Shown piece after piece: positions 1 through 10,116 of a stretch of DNA of 20,361 nt (its first letter is position 1; each line of letters starts with the position of its first letter). The stretch covers positions 1 through 20,361 of the forward strand of contig JAQGAU010001239.1 of the NCBI GenBank assembly GCA_034698045.1, read 5' to 3'. The notes under the pieces were generated by a model. The model made no database searches. It was not told the origin of the DNA and was given only the letters and a program-made list of their open reading frames with translations. The DNA comes from Paramacrobiotus richtersi (Eukaryota; Tardigrada; Eutardigrada; Parachela; Macrobiotidae). Made by a program: the position numbers and the translations under genes.

Positions 1-708
1 AATAAGGATCTCCCGCTGGCCAGTCGCTGTTGGATCACCACTGGCCATGGTGGAATGGTTTTATTCGGAGAAGAATTCAAAAAAGTCACAAAACGAAACG
101 GAAATCGAATACGGCGGATCAGTGTATTTCGTAAGATGGCGAAGTCAGTGCATTCCTATCCCCCGTTTGAATGAAGTGTTGTTGGCTTATGCATTTGGAA
201 CGCAAGTGTCTGTGAGCCCGTGTGGGGTGTGGGGTGTTTTTGCGTCCGCATTTAACGATCCAAACGACAAGCTCCCTGTAGCCATACTATGATTTGTGAC
301 ACAGCAGCAGCACAAAACTCTACGCAGCCGACTAAATTTAACCCAGTGTGAGAACCACTGCGAGTAAACATGCGAAACCGATTCCGCCCATTTGCTGAAC
401 CAGCCAATCAAGTACTCTATAAACATTGATCTGTGCCGCCCCCAATCCCTTTTAGATGTGATTCCTTCATTTCCTGTTCACTTGAACTTTTTTATAGCTG
501 GATATTCTTTTAACCGGAATTATTTATTTTACAAAAATAGTTTCAACGAGCGTAATTTCTGACTGGCTATAATATATATTGATCAGTGATTCAGTAGGAG
601 AGTCGACCTTGTAATGAGGAGCTGACATGTGAGGAAGATAAATACAAATAACTGGCACATGCATGATTTACATTGAATAACTTTTCATTATGATTGACAC
701 CATGATTA
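1..708. other. No convincing gene
   Basis: Frame 1 is open from the window edge to a TGA at 172-174 (57 codons, including the residues GMVLFGEEFKKV) and could be the end of an exon that starts outside the window. I see no homology to support this. The other open frames here overlap each other on both strands and lack clear splice borders. From about 480 to 708 the sequence is AT-rich and looks intergenic. Confidence 0.4.
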
Positions 709-836
709 GGCAGAGTGCGTTTTCACGAAATATATTTCGCAAACAGGGTGCACCCGGCATGGCCTATGGTATAGTCTATGAGCCGTGGCGGGGGTACCCT
801 GTTTGCGAAATATTTTTCGTGAAAACGCACTCGGCC
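709..836. mobile_element. MITE-like inverted-repeat element with TA flanks
   Basis: The sequences at 713-749 and 796-832 are reverse complements over 37 bp with one mismatch. The pairing extends outward to 707 and 838, giving 41 of 43 pairs, with a 46-nt centre at 750-795. The outermost matched dinucleotides, 707-708 and 837-838, are both TA. If they are a target-site duplication, the element is 128 bp with termini GGCAGAGTGCG and CGCACTCGGCC. Size, long terminal repeats, TA flanks and lack of coding capacity fit a non-autonomous Tc1/mariner-type element. No transposase is present. It could instead be a stable hairpin with another role. Confidence 0.6.
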
Positions 837-1756
837 TATTATGTGTAGTTTAGCTGCTGCTTTCGTCCATTTTGCTCCATATAGGCGAGGCGGCAAGTGG
901 AGGGGCAGGCGGCTACCTACGTGCAGCGCCCGGTACCAGAATGCCAGAAGACTGGCAGAAGAAGGGGGAATTTTCACTCCGAAATTGGGACTCATTATTG
1001 TCGGAATCACCGCTCAGAAAATTCAGTAACAAAAAGTATTTCCTTAGGCACTTTCTGGCCTTGGTGCAGCGGAGGCAGTACGATGCGCCACGATCACGAT
1101 TAGCTTCATTATATAATATGCCCATTGCCCAATGACGGCAGACCCGTTCAAAAATTAAACGCACACAATGACAGAGAATAAGATTTGATGTTGCCCGTTT
1201 TGCAAGTTCGGAATACTTCTGCCCTACAGTTCTTCTGAATCTGAAACGGAGTATTTACTACAGCTGATTTAAAATTAGAGAGAATCGTACGAAATTTAAT
1301 CCACTAAAAGTAAGTACGAAGATTACGATTGACCGGAACGGCCGATGGTCATGATCAAAAAGCAAAGACCGGTACTTACCTGTAATCTAATCCAGTCTGG
1401 CCTGTGGCGAATCTTAGTCTTGCAGTCCATTTGCTGCATGCGAAATATTTATTTTGTTAATTTAAAAAAAGTTGCTATATTTTCCCTTATGTTCGCAGTA
1501 ACTTGGTAACACCGTCCTTATAATCTTATTGTCAAGTTCGAATGTTGCAGCTGTAGTACACAAGGCATAGAAATAAAACATGTTTTGGTAAAGTCGAGCA
1601 ATAATCGAGCACTGCTGATTGTCTTATTCACACAGTTATTTTATGGTGTCACCCAAAAAGACATCGAAAACGATGCAGTTGTAATAAGGCAAAACATCCC
1701 ATGCACGTACTCCCCAAATCTTAACCTTATCGGAAAACGGACACCATCTACTTACA
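837..1756. other. Intergenic and 5' flank of the membrane-protein gene; no gene recognised
   Basis: A GC-richer patch at about 840-1020 carries overlapping open frames on both strands (the longest 62 and 87 codons on + and 83 and 95 on -). None has a recognisable motif or clear splice borders. From about 1140 to 1756 the sequence is AT-rich and presumably holds the promoter and 5' leader of the gene starting at 1757. I could not place a TATA box or initiator with confidence. Confidence 0.35.
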
Positions 1757-2891
1757 ATGGCGGACCTTGATGCGGCGCAAAGGGACAGTACCATCTTATC
1801 CGAACAGCTTCCGCAGGCTGGGCTATACACCTTGCTGACCTTAGTGTTGGGCCTACCAGTACAGCACCATTTATGGACGGCACTGTTCGACCGGCCCAGT
1901 GTGAAATCGTCGGCTATTGCAATGGGACTGCTGAAAGTTTTGCTCCCTTTACAAGCGATTTCCCTGGCTGGACTGTGTAGCGATTTTGTCATGCAGGAAC
2001 TGACAGCACCAGGTGTACCGGAACCTCCAATTTTTTGGTTGGTACCGACAGCAATTATGTAAGTAACTGTCTGTGGAAAGTCAATTTATAAAGAAATTAC
2101 TGGGATCACATATAAAAGATTCGTTGAAGTTTGGTTCTCAAAAGTGAAAATAAATGCAATTTCCGGTTTTGTAAGTTATTTCTTTGACATTATATCTGCA
2201 GAATTCTGATCTAGCAATTAAAACCATTATTTAAAGGAAGTTTATATTTGAAAAAAAATGTAAACCTATGAAAAAGTCAGACATTTTGTCGTGTAATAAT
2301 GCACTGATAATTGTTATAATTTCTAGCTGCGGACTGGTCCTGATGGCTACTAAGGATCCGGCAGCAATGTCACAACATACGTTCATTTCTCTGATTGCGG
2401 CCGCGATCCCAACCGTACTGATCACCGAAGTGGGCACTCTGCCACAGTTGTTCGAATCCGCCGATCTCCACGTTCTGTGCATATACTTTGTGTCCCTGGT
2501 GGCCATATTCTGGGCTGATATACAAGCAGTGATTCCCGGAGGTGACTTTACGCTAAGCAAACTACAGATCAAGAAATCCGGGCATCTGGCCGTTAAGAAA
2601 AGCACATCCCGGAAATTCGAGTCGGCCACTACCATTACAACCGCTACATCACGAAGCACAACAAGCGTACGTTCGTTCAGCAAGTTTTACAAGAAAATTA
2701 CAAAAATATACTATATAAAAAAAGGAAGAAGAGTCTGACAACTATTTGCTTGTTATTCGTTAATTCAGACGCATGATGATCGTATCCACTATTTATGATT
2801 ATTTTATTTGCAGCTTTCGACCATGCCAAGCGACTCAACGTTGCGAACGCTGGAATCGAGCAGCTCCCACGATTTGCGACGCAGGCATTAA
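1757..2891 (+). CDS. Multi-pass membrane protein of unknown family (3 exons, 239 aa)
   Basis: Exons are 1757-2058, 2327-2666 and 2814-2891. Intron 1 (GTAAGT...TAG) is phase 2 and intron 2 (GTACGT...CAG) is phase 0; together they give 720 nt ending in TAA. The start has A at -3 and G at +4. The protein looks like five hydrophobic segments at about residues 22-44, 51-79, 92-108, 119-139 and 148-170, followed by a roughly 68-residue basic, Ser/Thr-rich cytosolic-looking tail ending SHDLRRRH. There is no cleavable signal peptide; the first 20 residues are polar. I recognise no family or catalytic motif and assign no function. It runs convergently into the tectonic gene. Low-complexity phosphorylatable tails are common in membrane proteins and prove little. 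The exon structure is more certain than any role. Confidence 0.75.
2803..2808 (-). promoter_or_regulatory. Candidate poly(A) signal of the tectonic gene
   Basis: AATAAA reads on the minus strand about 160 nt past the tectonic stop codon. On the plus strand the same bases are part of the pyrimidine-rich acceptor tract before exon 3 of the membrane-protein gene (ATTTTATTTGCAG). A closer AGTAAA variant lies near 2911 on the minus strand. Confidence 0.4.
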
Positions 2892-2966
2892 TCGTCCAAG
2901 TGTGCATGTAACTTTACTGTTCTGTGCATTCAAACACGATCAATGCGTATCACGGTTGTTTTTTCG

Positions 2967-5900
2967 TTAGAATGGTGATAAAAAGTCATAGGGAAATAAT
3001 CTGTACGATGGTTGTCGCACTTTCTGTAAATCTATCGGTTCTTTTGTAAGATCAGTAAAGGTCACAGAAAACTGGATTTCCAATGGCAAAAGCTTGTTTT
3101 CAAGAGAAGAATGATAAGGCATCTGAAAAATAAAGAAAATTCAGTAAAACAAAAGTCAAGTAATGCACCACGTAGCGCCAACCTGCAGTCTGATATCATC
3201 AAGGTTCTGCAACCGATAAAGAAGTCCGCTAATTTTCGACTGAGGATTTTCCAGAAATCCCACTTTGGAGTATAAAATTTCGATGCTGAGTCCGGTCATA
3301 ATGTTCGTGCATAGATTTGGTGTCAAAAACTAAGTTGAGAAACAAAAACAATAATCTGGCATTTATTGCAGAACTATTATTACGAAGCATATAGAAAATT
3401 ATTCATTTCTTACCATAGTGTCTTTACTGGCCAAATCAGCCTCACTGGCCATCTGCACCGGTGTCCAGTTGATTTTGTTAACGTCGTCCTCCGTTCCATT
3501 CCCGTACCCAGACACCACCGTCGGCCAGTCGTTACTTACTCGCATAATGTTCAGAATTTCAGTCTGTAATGTTTCGCATGCTTGGGCGGGATCCGAAATG
3601 TTGACAAACAGCAGGCACGACATTTGGATGTTCTCACCAAACAGGACATCGTAAGCATCGGCGCCACTTCGGCAGACACTAGACGGGTCCAAACGTGGAA
3701 GTTGTACAGTTGAAAGGATAAAATTATTTGCAGAATCCATAAATGCAACCAAGACCGGAGATCCATCCAAATATCCTGTTCAGTAAAAAGAATTCTGATC
3801 AATAAAACATTCCCATGAGAATAAAGTATATATTTTTAACATCAAACGTTATGTTATCATGAGCGCATAATCAGAGGCTTATTTTCAGTACAGGCATAAG
3901 TATGTAAGCGTCTGCATTTAAAAGCCCGAAAGAAAACACTGCTCCGAACATGGATAAAAATGTAAAAGGCAGGTGTATACAGTAGTTAAGACAATTCTGC
4001 GGTATTGTGAGCTTTTTTTATAGTGTACCATATTATCAGCATATATTGCCAAATTATTTATTTGGCGATTTAACAGCACTACAAACGAACAGACAACCGT
4101 TTTGTTATATTATTTTTATTGGATTTTGCTGAACGATTCCCTTTATGTTCACTGATCTCCCCAAGTTTTGCTCTTCACACTTGCCTGGATTTCCACTGCG
4201 TCTAATCGGTATGTTTCCTGGTTCAATATTAGCCGACACAAACCGCACCCGGAAACGCTGTTCCAGCCAGTTCACCGTGGCATTCACTGAGGTCAAAGTG
4301 ATGGTCACTTCCACCGCGGTGATAGATGACCCATTATGTCGTACCAGATATTCCACATTGGTCACCGCGTTGGAACAGACATCTGCGGAATATGTCGGGT
4401 CGAAGGGATCCAGTCGATTGGGGTCAAACGCGAAGGCCTGATGTAGTCCATCCGAATCTCGTCGCTGGATGGCCATCAGCTGAACCGGAACGTATAACGA
4501 TAGTAAAAGTTCAGGTGACAGGTGGGAGAATGGGGTAAAAAATCCGGTGGTCTTGTTAACGAAGGCAAATGCTTCTGGGGGATTGGCGATGACCACGGCG
4601 TTTATGTATGTACTGATGTTTAGAAAGGGGCTGTTGGAGCATTCGGAAGAGAGATTGGAAAAAGTCCGGGAACAAACTGTATCCAGACTTTTCATAAATT
4701 CTGCAAACACTCGAAAGTAAATAGGAGGAACAGCATCGAGTCAGACAAAACATCATAGGCAATCTGATACATGTCTGAAACTACCAACATTTCGAAGATA
4801 TTCTCTAGCTCTACAGAGTATCAAAACTGGAACAAACCAAAAACTGAAATAGTCTGTAGATATTTCTAATTGCAAAACGTTCATAACAATTTTTTGGTGA
4901 CAACACTTCGCAATGCTTCAGCTTAAATTACAAATGACAGCTTTCTGAACACTGATCTTACTAATGCTGGATAAGGAAGAACAAGATGCAGAAAATCCGG
5001 TAGAAACCGGTACACGTAGTTTATCCAAGCTCAGATCATCTCCATTAAGGATAAACATTGGATCTCCTGCCTAAGAATTAAAGGTAGTGGTCGAAAAAAT
5101 TCAAGGCTGCAGATACCTAATGTATCTAAAACTTACTTTGTATCGCAAGGGCACTCTGCTGCCCAAATCCGATATCTCCTGTAATTCCGAGGGCGGCTTC
5201 GTTTGTATGACATTACTGACAGTACTACGCTTAGCCTGGTCAAACGTGGTCAGGTTGACTGGATTTGATGCTGTTGCATAAAAAAGCCGCTGTGGATCTG
5301 TAAATAAAAAACCATTCATGAATAACCAACAACAACATTACTCACGAAAGAAATGCAAATCGTGGTTGTCAAAATATGACTTATATCGATGATTAATCAT
5401 TAATCGGATTTTTATTTTGCTTACTATTATCGTATACGAGGCAGACGAAATTCGGACTTCGGTAGTAAGTTTGAGCGGAAGAAGTATTGTGGATTAGCCA
5501 GTTATCGGCAAAACAGGATTCACTTTGGTATCTGCACACAATTGAGGGAAAGTGGTTTAAAACTGTGTTTTCTCAGTTACTGATTATGATAACTGCTTAC
5601 GGAGACAGTCCATTGCGAACGTCATCGGAGCAAGATGTAAAATAATTCCTATCGGCATTCGTGCAGTCCGGATCACAACAACAGTCTGTATCGCATTCTT
5701 TTGACCATAAATCGCATGTGCAGTTAGCGAAGCCTGTACAAACAGTACCAAGATGAATGTATTATAGTATATGCATCTTGACAGTACCATAATAATTATA
5801 TACTTGAAACCGTATTCGAATATCGAAAAAGAAAAATATCAAACCGGTAAGTTAATCAATCAATCGATTTTAATTAAGCACAATAATTTCGTCCACAACC

Positions 5901-6493
5901 TTTCAATATATATTGCGAACCTTGATAAATTTGTCTAATCGGGATACTGGGAGAGGTAGTGGTCGAAGGCACGGTAGTCGTGGATGTTACTGCGGTGGAC
6001 AACGATGTACCGTTTGCTGAGGTGTCTCTGGTACCGTTCAGATTTCCAGCTTGTGAAGTCGTTGAAGTACCATTAAGAGTCTCTGTGGTAGAAGATACGG
6101 ATCCTTCGCTACCATTGAATTCAGCAATTTCACTAACCGAACCTGCAGAAATAAGTCTCCGTAAAAGAACACAATAATTTGTACCGTACAAATAACATAA
6201 AAAATGCATTGTTTTAGATAACTCCAAGAAGAGAAACTCGCACGTAAGGCATTATGTATTACGTGTCCAAATCTTTAGATACTGTAATCCAGCACATTAC
6301 CTAAAATTTGGTCATCATTCATTCCGGAGCCCACTGAAAAATTCCCATCCAGATTTTCCCACCAGACCGATGTTCCATTAATGCTTAAATTATTATTTTC
6401 AATGTTTAGCTGACAGCGAATCGTTATGAGATGAATGAGTAAAATTAAGACCGACCGTGGCCGAAGCCAGCAATATGTACATGTGGTATCCAT
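2967..6493 (-). CDS. Tectonic family protein, ciliary transition zone (10 exons, ~701 aa)
   Basis: Exons (5'->3'): 6493-6301, 6142-5921, 5733-5601, 5531-5425, 5297-5137, 5070-4962, 4700-4185, 3775-3414, 3329-3183, 3122-2967. All phases close and the total is 2106 nt. A signal peptide (about residues 1-28) is followed by a Ser/Thr-rich linker with repeated NGT sequons (about 65-130). Next comes the family's hallmark cysteine cluster CDTDCCCDPDC (about 152-162), then YKAGDP, SGNPGY (477-482) and DVLFGEN blocks, a VGFLENPQ block and a C-terminal FPYDFLSPF. There is no C-terminal membrane helix, which resembles TCTN1 rather than TCTN2/3, but I do not assign a paralogue. In animals, tectonics belong to the MKS/B9 complex that gates membrane traffic into cilia; here this is inferred from homology. 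Exon 2 could instead end at 5900, adding 7 residues in frame. Start 6493 is the first ATG before the signal peptide. Confidence 0.93.
3129..3134 (+). promoter_or_regulatory. Candidate poly(A) signal of the multi-pass membrane-protein gene
   Basis: AATAAA lies on the plus strand 238 nt after the stop at 2891. It is the complement of the pyrimidine tract (TTCTTTATTTTTCAG) before the last tectonic exon. A weaker GATAAA variant lies near 2976. Which of the two is used cannot be told from sequence. Confidence 0.4.
3776..4184 (-). other. GC-AG intron within the tectonic gene
   Basis: Intron 7 (409 nt) has donor CCAG|GCAAGT and acceptor AACAG|GATAT. Only this GC donor joins SGNP-G to YLDGSP in frame, giving the family motif SGNPGY. 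The nearest GT, four bases further on, would shift the frame. Confidence 0.9.
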
Positions 6494-6534
6494 TAACAAT
6501 TCGCCGAAGAAAAAAAGTTTTTTATGACATCAGG

Positions 6535-6548
6535 GTTGCTATCACAAC
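6535..6548 (-). promoter_or_regulatory. RFX X-box-like motif upstream of the tectonic gene
   Basis: On the minus strand the sequence is GTTGTGATAGCAAC. It matches the RFX-factor X-box pattern RYYNYYWWRRNRAC at 13 of 14 positions (pattern from memory), with a perfect right half ATAGCAAC. It ends 41 bases before the tectonic ATG. X-boxes bound by RFX/DAF-19 close upstream of the start are a known hallmark of ciliary genes, including transition-zone components. Position, spacing and gene identity agree. Confidence 0.65.
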
Positions 6549-7346
6549 ATAAGAACTAAATGTAACAACCGCCAATTCTCGGACAGATTTTGAAAAGTTT
6601 CTCGAGACAACTATGCTCTACAAAAAGTGCTCAGAATAATTTAATGAGCACTATGTTAACTTAAATATCAGACTTTTGATGTTTTGGTAGCCATACGGCC
6701 GCAAGTACTTAATACGCCGTATAACGACTCACTAAAATGCAGACTTTCTGATCGATAATCCACAACAGTATGGAAAACCTGGCAGGTAATACAGGTGAGT
6801 AGATGTCTATAACGAATGATTCCCATCGATCAGTGATATGAGAGTATGCAGATCATATGGAATTTGGAAGCACTGCCTGGATTCACATAGCGGCGGCGTT
6901 GCCGGATGAAAATCCAACATTCGCACTTACGAATTAAGCTGAAAACGTGCAACTTTACGAAGTAATATCTGTCACGGCATTTTCAGTGCATCTATTTCAA
7001 ATAATTATTCCAGTCATCTGTGGCAGTTTTACAGTGCGAAACATACCGACATGTTTAACTTCTAACTGAAAGAAGTGCCACAATATGATAACACTGCTTT
7101 TGTTATATACTTGAAAAAGCTATATGAACGCCAATTTTCGCGAAAAGCACTGCAGAATCTGCAGTCTCTCGTATAATCTACTGAACGCGAGCGCGCTTGT
7201 GTGAATAATAACGAGATTAATTTATCCCATATTCCAGACGCTGTTCCAAAAATCAAAATAAATGACCGAAATTTCGAAACTTGACCTAATCTAAATGTAA
7301 ACATGTAGTGAACTGTCCAAAGTCGCCGGATTACCGGAGCGCGAAT

Positions 7347-7352
7347 TTTATT
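7347..7352 (-). promoter_or_regulatory. Candidate poly(A) signal of the RhoGDI gene
   Basis: AATAAA on the minus strand about 300 nt after the RhoGDI stop codon at 7651. I did not find a clear canonical hexamer closer to the stop. Confidence 0.35.
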
Positions 7353-7650
7353 GTAAAACAGTTAACAAACGTGAAAGGCCGAAATACAAACTCTAGTCAT
7401 TCGAATAACTCGGACGCAAAAAAATGTCAAGTTACAAAAAACTCTGTAAAAAACATGCAAACAAATCACAAAACAACGCAGGCAACGTCAAGAATGCGGA
7501 ATACAACCACAACACAACCAGCAAGTGTAAAAAACGGACGCGAACTGGGCATTCACCGCTAATTTCCGGTATAAAAGGCGTTACTTTTCAATACACCTTA
7601 CATGCAATCCTGATAGGCGAACAAGGTAGGCAACCATTTGAATATATCTC

Positions 7651-9045
7651 TCACCAATCCTTTTTGATCTCCAGCGTCCACTCCCACTTCAAATGCTCAT
7701 TTTTATCGTCATCCGTGAAGAGGGACTTGACGCTGTAGCTGCCGCGAGCCATCATACCGCTGGGCGCCTCTTCCAGCGGCGTCTGGAAGCTGTGCATCGT
7801 CACCGCAGGAGGATAGCTGCCCACCATATGAGTGGTTTTCTCCACTGAAATACAGTCATATCTCTCCTATACTGACACGATAATGACGCGTCGAGCATTA
7901 TGCGTATGTTGTTCATTTAGTCATACAGTTATATCATGGACAACAGAAAGTTCTGCTTACAAATACCAAGTCTGCGTACAATCAGAAGGATTATCGCTCT
8001 TACTACGAAAAATTTGTCAACACAAACACATTAACGAAAATGTCACATCAAAGAATTTTGAAGTACTGATATATTAAAAATATGAATTAAAATTTAATAA
8101 TGACAAACTGAACTGAATTTTCAATTCCGATCCGAAAAACAGTTCCCATCTTCTGAGACTGAATCTTGTGCAAGTGCAGAACATTGCGAAAGAGTGTCAA
8201 TTCCAGTTTTTTCTACATAGATTAGTATTTCTTAAACGCTACACAAGGATGTCTTCCGAAGCAGAAGATTGTTATTTACGGTTGAATAACTGACTTACAA
8301 GGCACATTCATCCGCTGGACCTTTTGAACATACTTCAAGCCGGCCACAATTTCCCGTTGAACAAAGAAATTAATGCGCAATCGATAATGGCAGCCTTCCT
8401 TCATGACAAACTTGGTTCCTTTAACGTTGTTGATGTCTGTATAAACACAAGCATGACGAATGCAGCAATTTATACAACTCTAAGTAAAGTTTACCGTTTA
8501 CAACAATACACAACTAAGAAGATCATCGAAACATGTCAACTCGAGAAACATAACGAAATATTGTGTCATAATCCATTTAGTTTTGAGTGGGAATCTGAAG
8601 AACTTTGCATACAAAGTGGAAACTTCACATACAATCAATCAACAAGATAAACTTGCAGGCAGCTGTTTTAAACTGCAACTCTCAAGAATTCGAAGGCTTG
8701 TCGCACGAAGTTCCTTTTGAAATACTTCAGAATTTCTTAGGCTTTTTCCAACGTTAAGAAAAGTGGTGAAAAATTACCCGTAAGATCCACCGTCACATCA
8801 GGCCGTCCTTCCACGACGAGCTGCAGTGACTGCACGAGAACCTTGCGCGGATCCTCTGGCTTGACAATGATGCTGCCCTGAGCAGCCGCACTGCCCAACA
8901 AAGCCGCCTTGTATTTCTGCAAGCTCTCGTCTTCCTTGTCCGTATTAAGAATGTCCTGGAGAGCTTTCTGTGCGGGAGCTTTGTAGTTGGGATCCTCCTC
9001 CAGCATGTCTGGGTCGGCTTGGCCAGAAACCTTGTTGTCAGCCAT
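7651..9045 (-). CDS. Rho GDP-dissociation inhibitor (3 exons, 199 aa)
   Basis: Exons 9045-8778, 8436-8299 and 7844-7651; both introns are phase 1 with GTAATT/CAG and GTAAGT/CAG borders, giving 600 nt ending in TGA. Length is close to the vertebrate protein (about 204 aa). The acidic N-terminal arm (residues 1-60) has the family's [15 protein letters not shown] and [13 protein letters not shown] helices. The C-terminal immunoglobulin-like domain shows [54 protein letters not shown] and the end motif FTDDDK...WEW...IKKDW. RhoGDIs hold GDP-bound, prenylated Rho, Rac and Cdc42 in the cytosol by burying the lipid in the immunoglobulin-like pocket while the N-terminal arm covers the switch regions. 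All main blocks are present, so a functional protein is expected. The start has G at -3 and +4. Confidence 0.96.
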
Positions 9046-10116
9046 TTCACACTCTGAGGATCAAAATGCTGCTTTTAAGGGACCAAACTTTCCAAATCCA
9101 AGCGCAGAAAACAGTTCAGTAATCACAGCACCCGAACAACTGAATGTGAATCTGCAGGAATACAGTCAAAAACGTTGTTCTTGAAAAGTTGTAAACAGAG
9201 CAGTATGCACTGCAACAGCTGTAAACGAAGTGAGGCCTGTAAGCCGTAAGGGATGGGCAGAAATGGTCTGCGGGATGGGCCACAAGTAATGCACACTTGC
9301 ACATATGCGCAGCACCGATTATGTATCGGGCAAAAAAAACTGGCCTTTTGTTTATTACTGTATTGTATATTCTTTTATGCGCATCTTTGGGTGTGACAAC
9401 CACATGACATTGTAAAAAAGTAAAAATGGGCTTCCGCACTTGCTAGAAATATCGGCAGTTCGGCACGTACCGGACAGGGGCGGACACCGGTCAACCGGAC
9501 ATGCAGTTCATATACGTCTGAGCATTTCCAATAACTTGTTAAAAGTATAAAATTTAATTATGGTGATACATATATATACGTTCTCAGCGTACTTAACACG
9601 AAGCAAACGATGAGACTATAGCTATAAAAAAGTAGGAACTCGCACTGCGGAAAACATTTAAATTTTTTTAAGAGAAGATAACGCAGCGAGCTTTTCGATA
9701 TCGTTGAGATAAGCTATATGTTTCAGTGCGTTGTACATACATGTGACAGTCCACTATAATACGGTGAGCCGCTATTTTGTGTAAGAATGAATTCTACCTC
9801 GCGTTATCGCCCGTGACTGACCTTCGCAGAATTTTCATTGTGGAACAAGGTCATCGATATCGCTCAACCGCGGTACTCGTTCTAAACCTTTATCATGCTC
9901 TGATAGTAAATGCACATTTATTTGCGAATTCTGCAAAGTACACTTCGGTAAATTAAGTTTCCATCTAGATCTGCCAGATTGAAATTTCGGTCATCTGGAT
10001 CATCTTCAATCAGCTGCCGAAAACAAAAGGATTACCATTAAGTCTCTAATAAAAACCAGGCCATTGGTGTCCTTGTTTGCATAAAGGTTGGTAGGAAGAA
10101 GTCTTGTAGTTTCCCA
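9046..10116. other. Intergenic between RhoGDI and the Kazal gene
   Basis: This holds the RhoGDI 5' flank and the 3' flank of the Kazal gene. A minus-strand AATAAA at 9922-9917 lies about 195 nt after the Kazal stop and is a candidate poly(A) signal. A 107-codon minus open frame at 9439-9116 has no recognisable motif and no splice context. No RNA gene was seen. Confidence 0.45.

Larger units (their letters stand above)
6494..7650. other. Intergenic: tectonic promoter side and RhoGDI 3' region
   Basis: Apart from the X-box-like site at 6535-6548 and a likely RhoGDI poly(A) signal near 7347-7352, I see no gene. A plus-strand open frame at 7308-7562 is Asn/Thr/Lys-rich and has no early ATG. It is probably chance in an A-rich stretch. 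Confidence 0.5.

Noticed and set aside
187-426. 79-codon minus-strand frame near the window start
   Set aside because: Overlaps another open frame on the plus strand, has no domain and no splice signals.
1497-1510. X-box-like AGTAACTTGGTAAC about 250 bp upstream of the multi-pass membrane-protein gene
   Set aside because: The right half is good but the left half fails two pattern positions and is a direct, not inverted, copy of the right half. Too weak to claim.
6494-6499. TTG at 6499 as start of the tectonic
   Set aside because: Non-ATG start; the in-frame ATG at 6493 is sufficient and leaves the signal peptide intact.
7308-7562. 84-codon plus-strand frame, Asn/Thr/Lys-rich
   Set aside because: It begins at GTG and the first ATG is far inside. 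Low-complexity composition in an A-rich stretch, lying over the likely 3' end of RhoGDI.
9116-9439. 107-codon minus-strand frame upstream of RhoGDI
   Set aside because: No motif, no splice context, and it occupies the presumed RhoGDI promoter and leader; probably chance.
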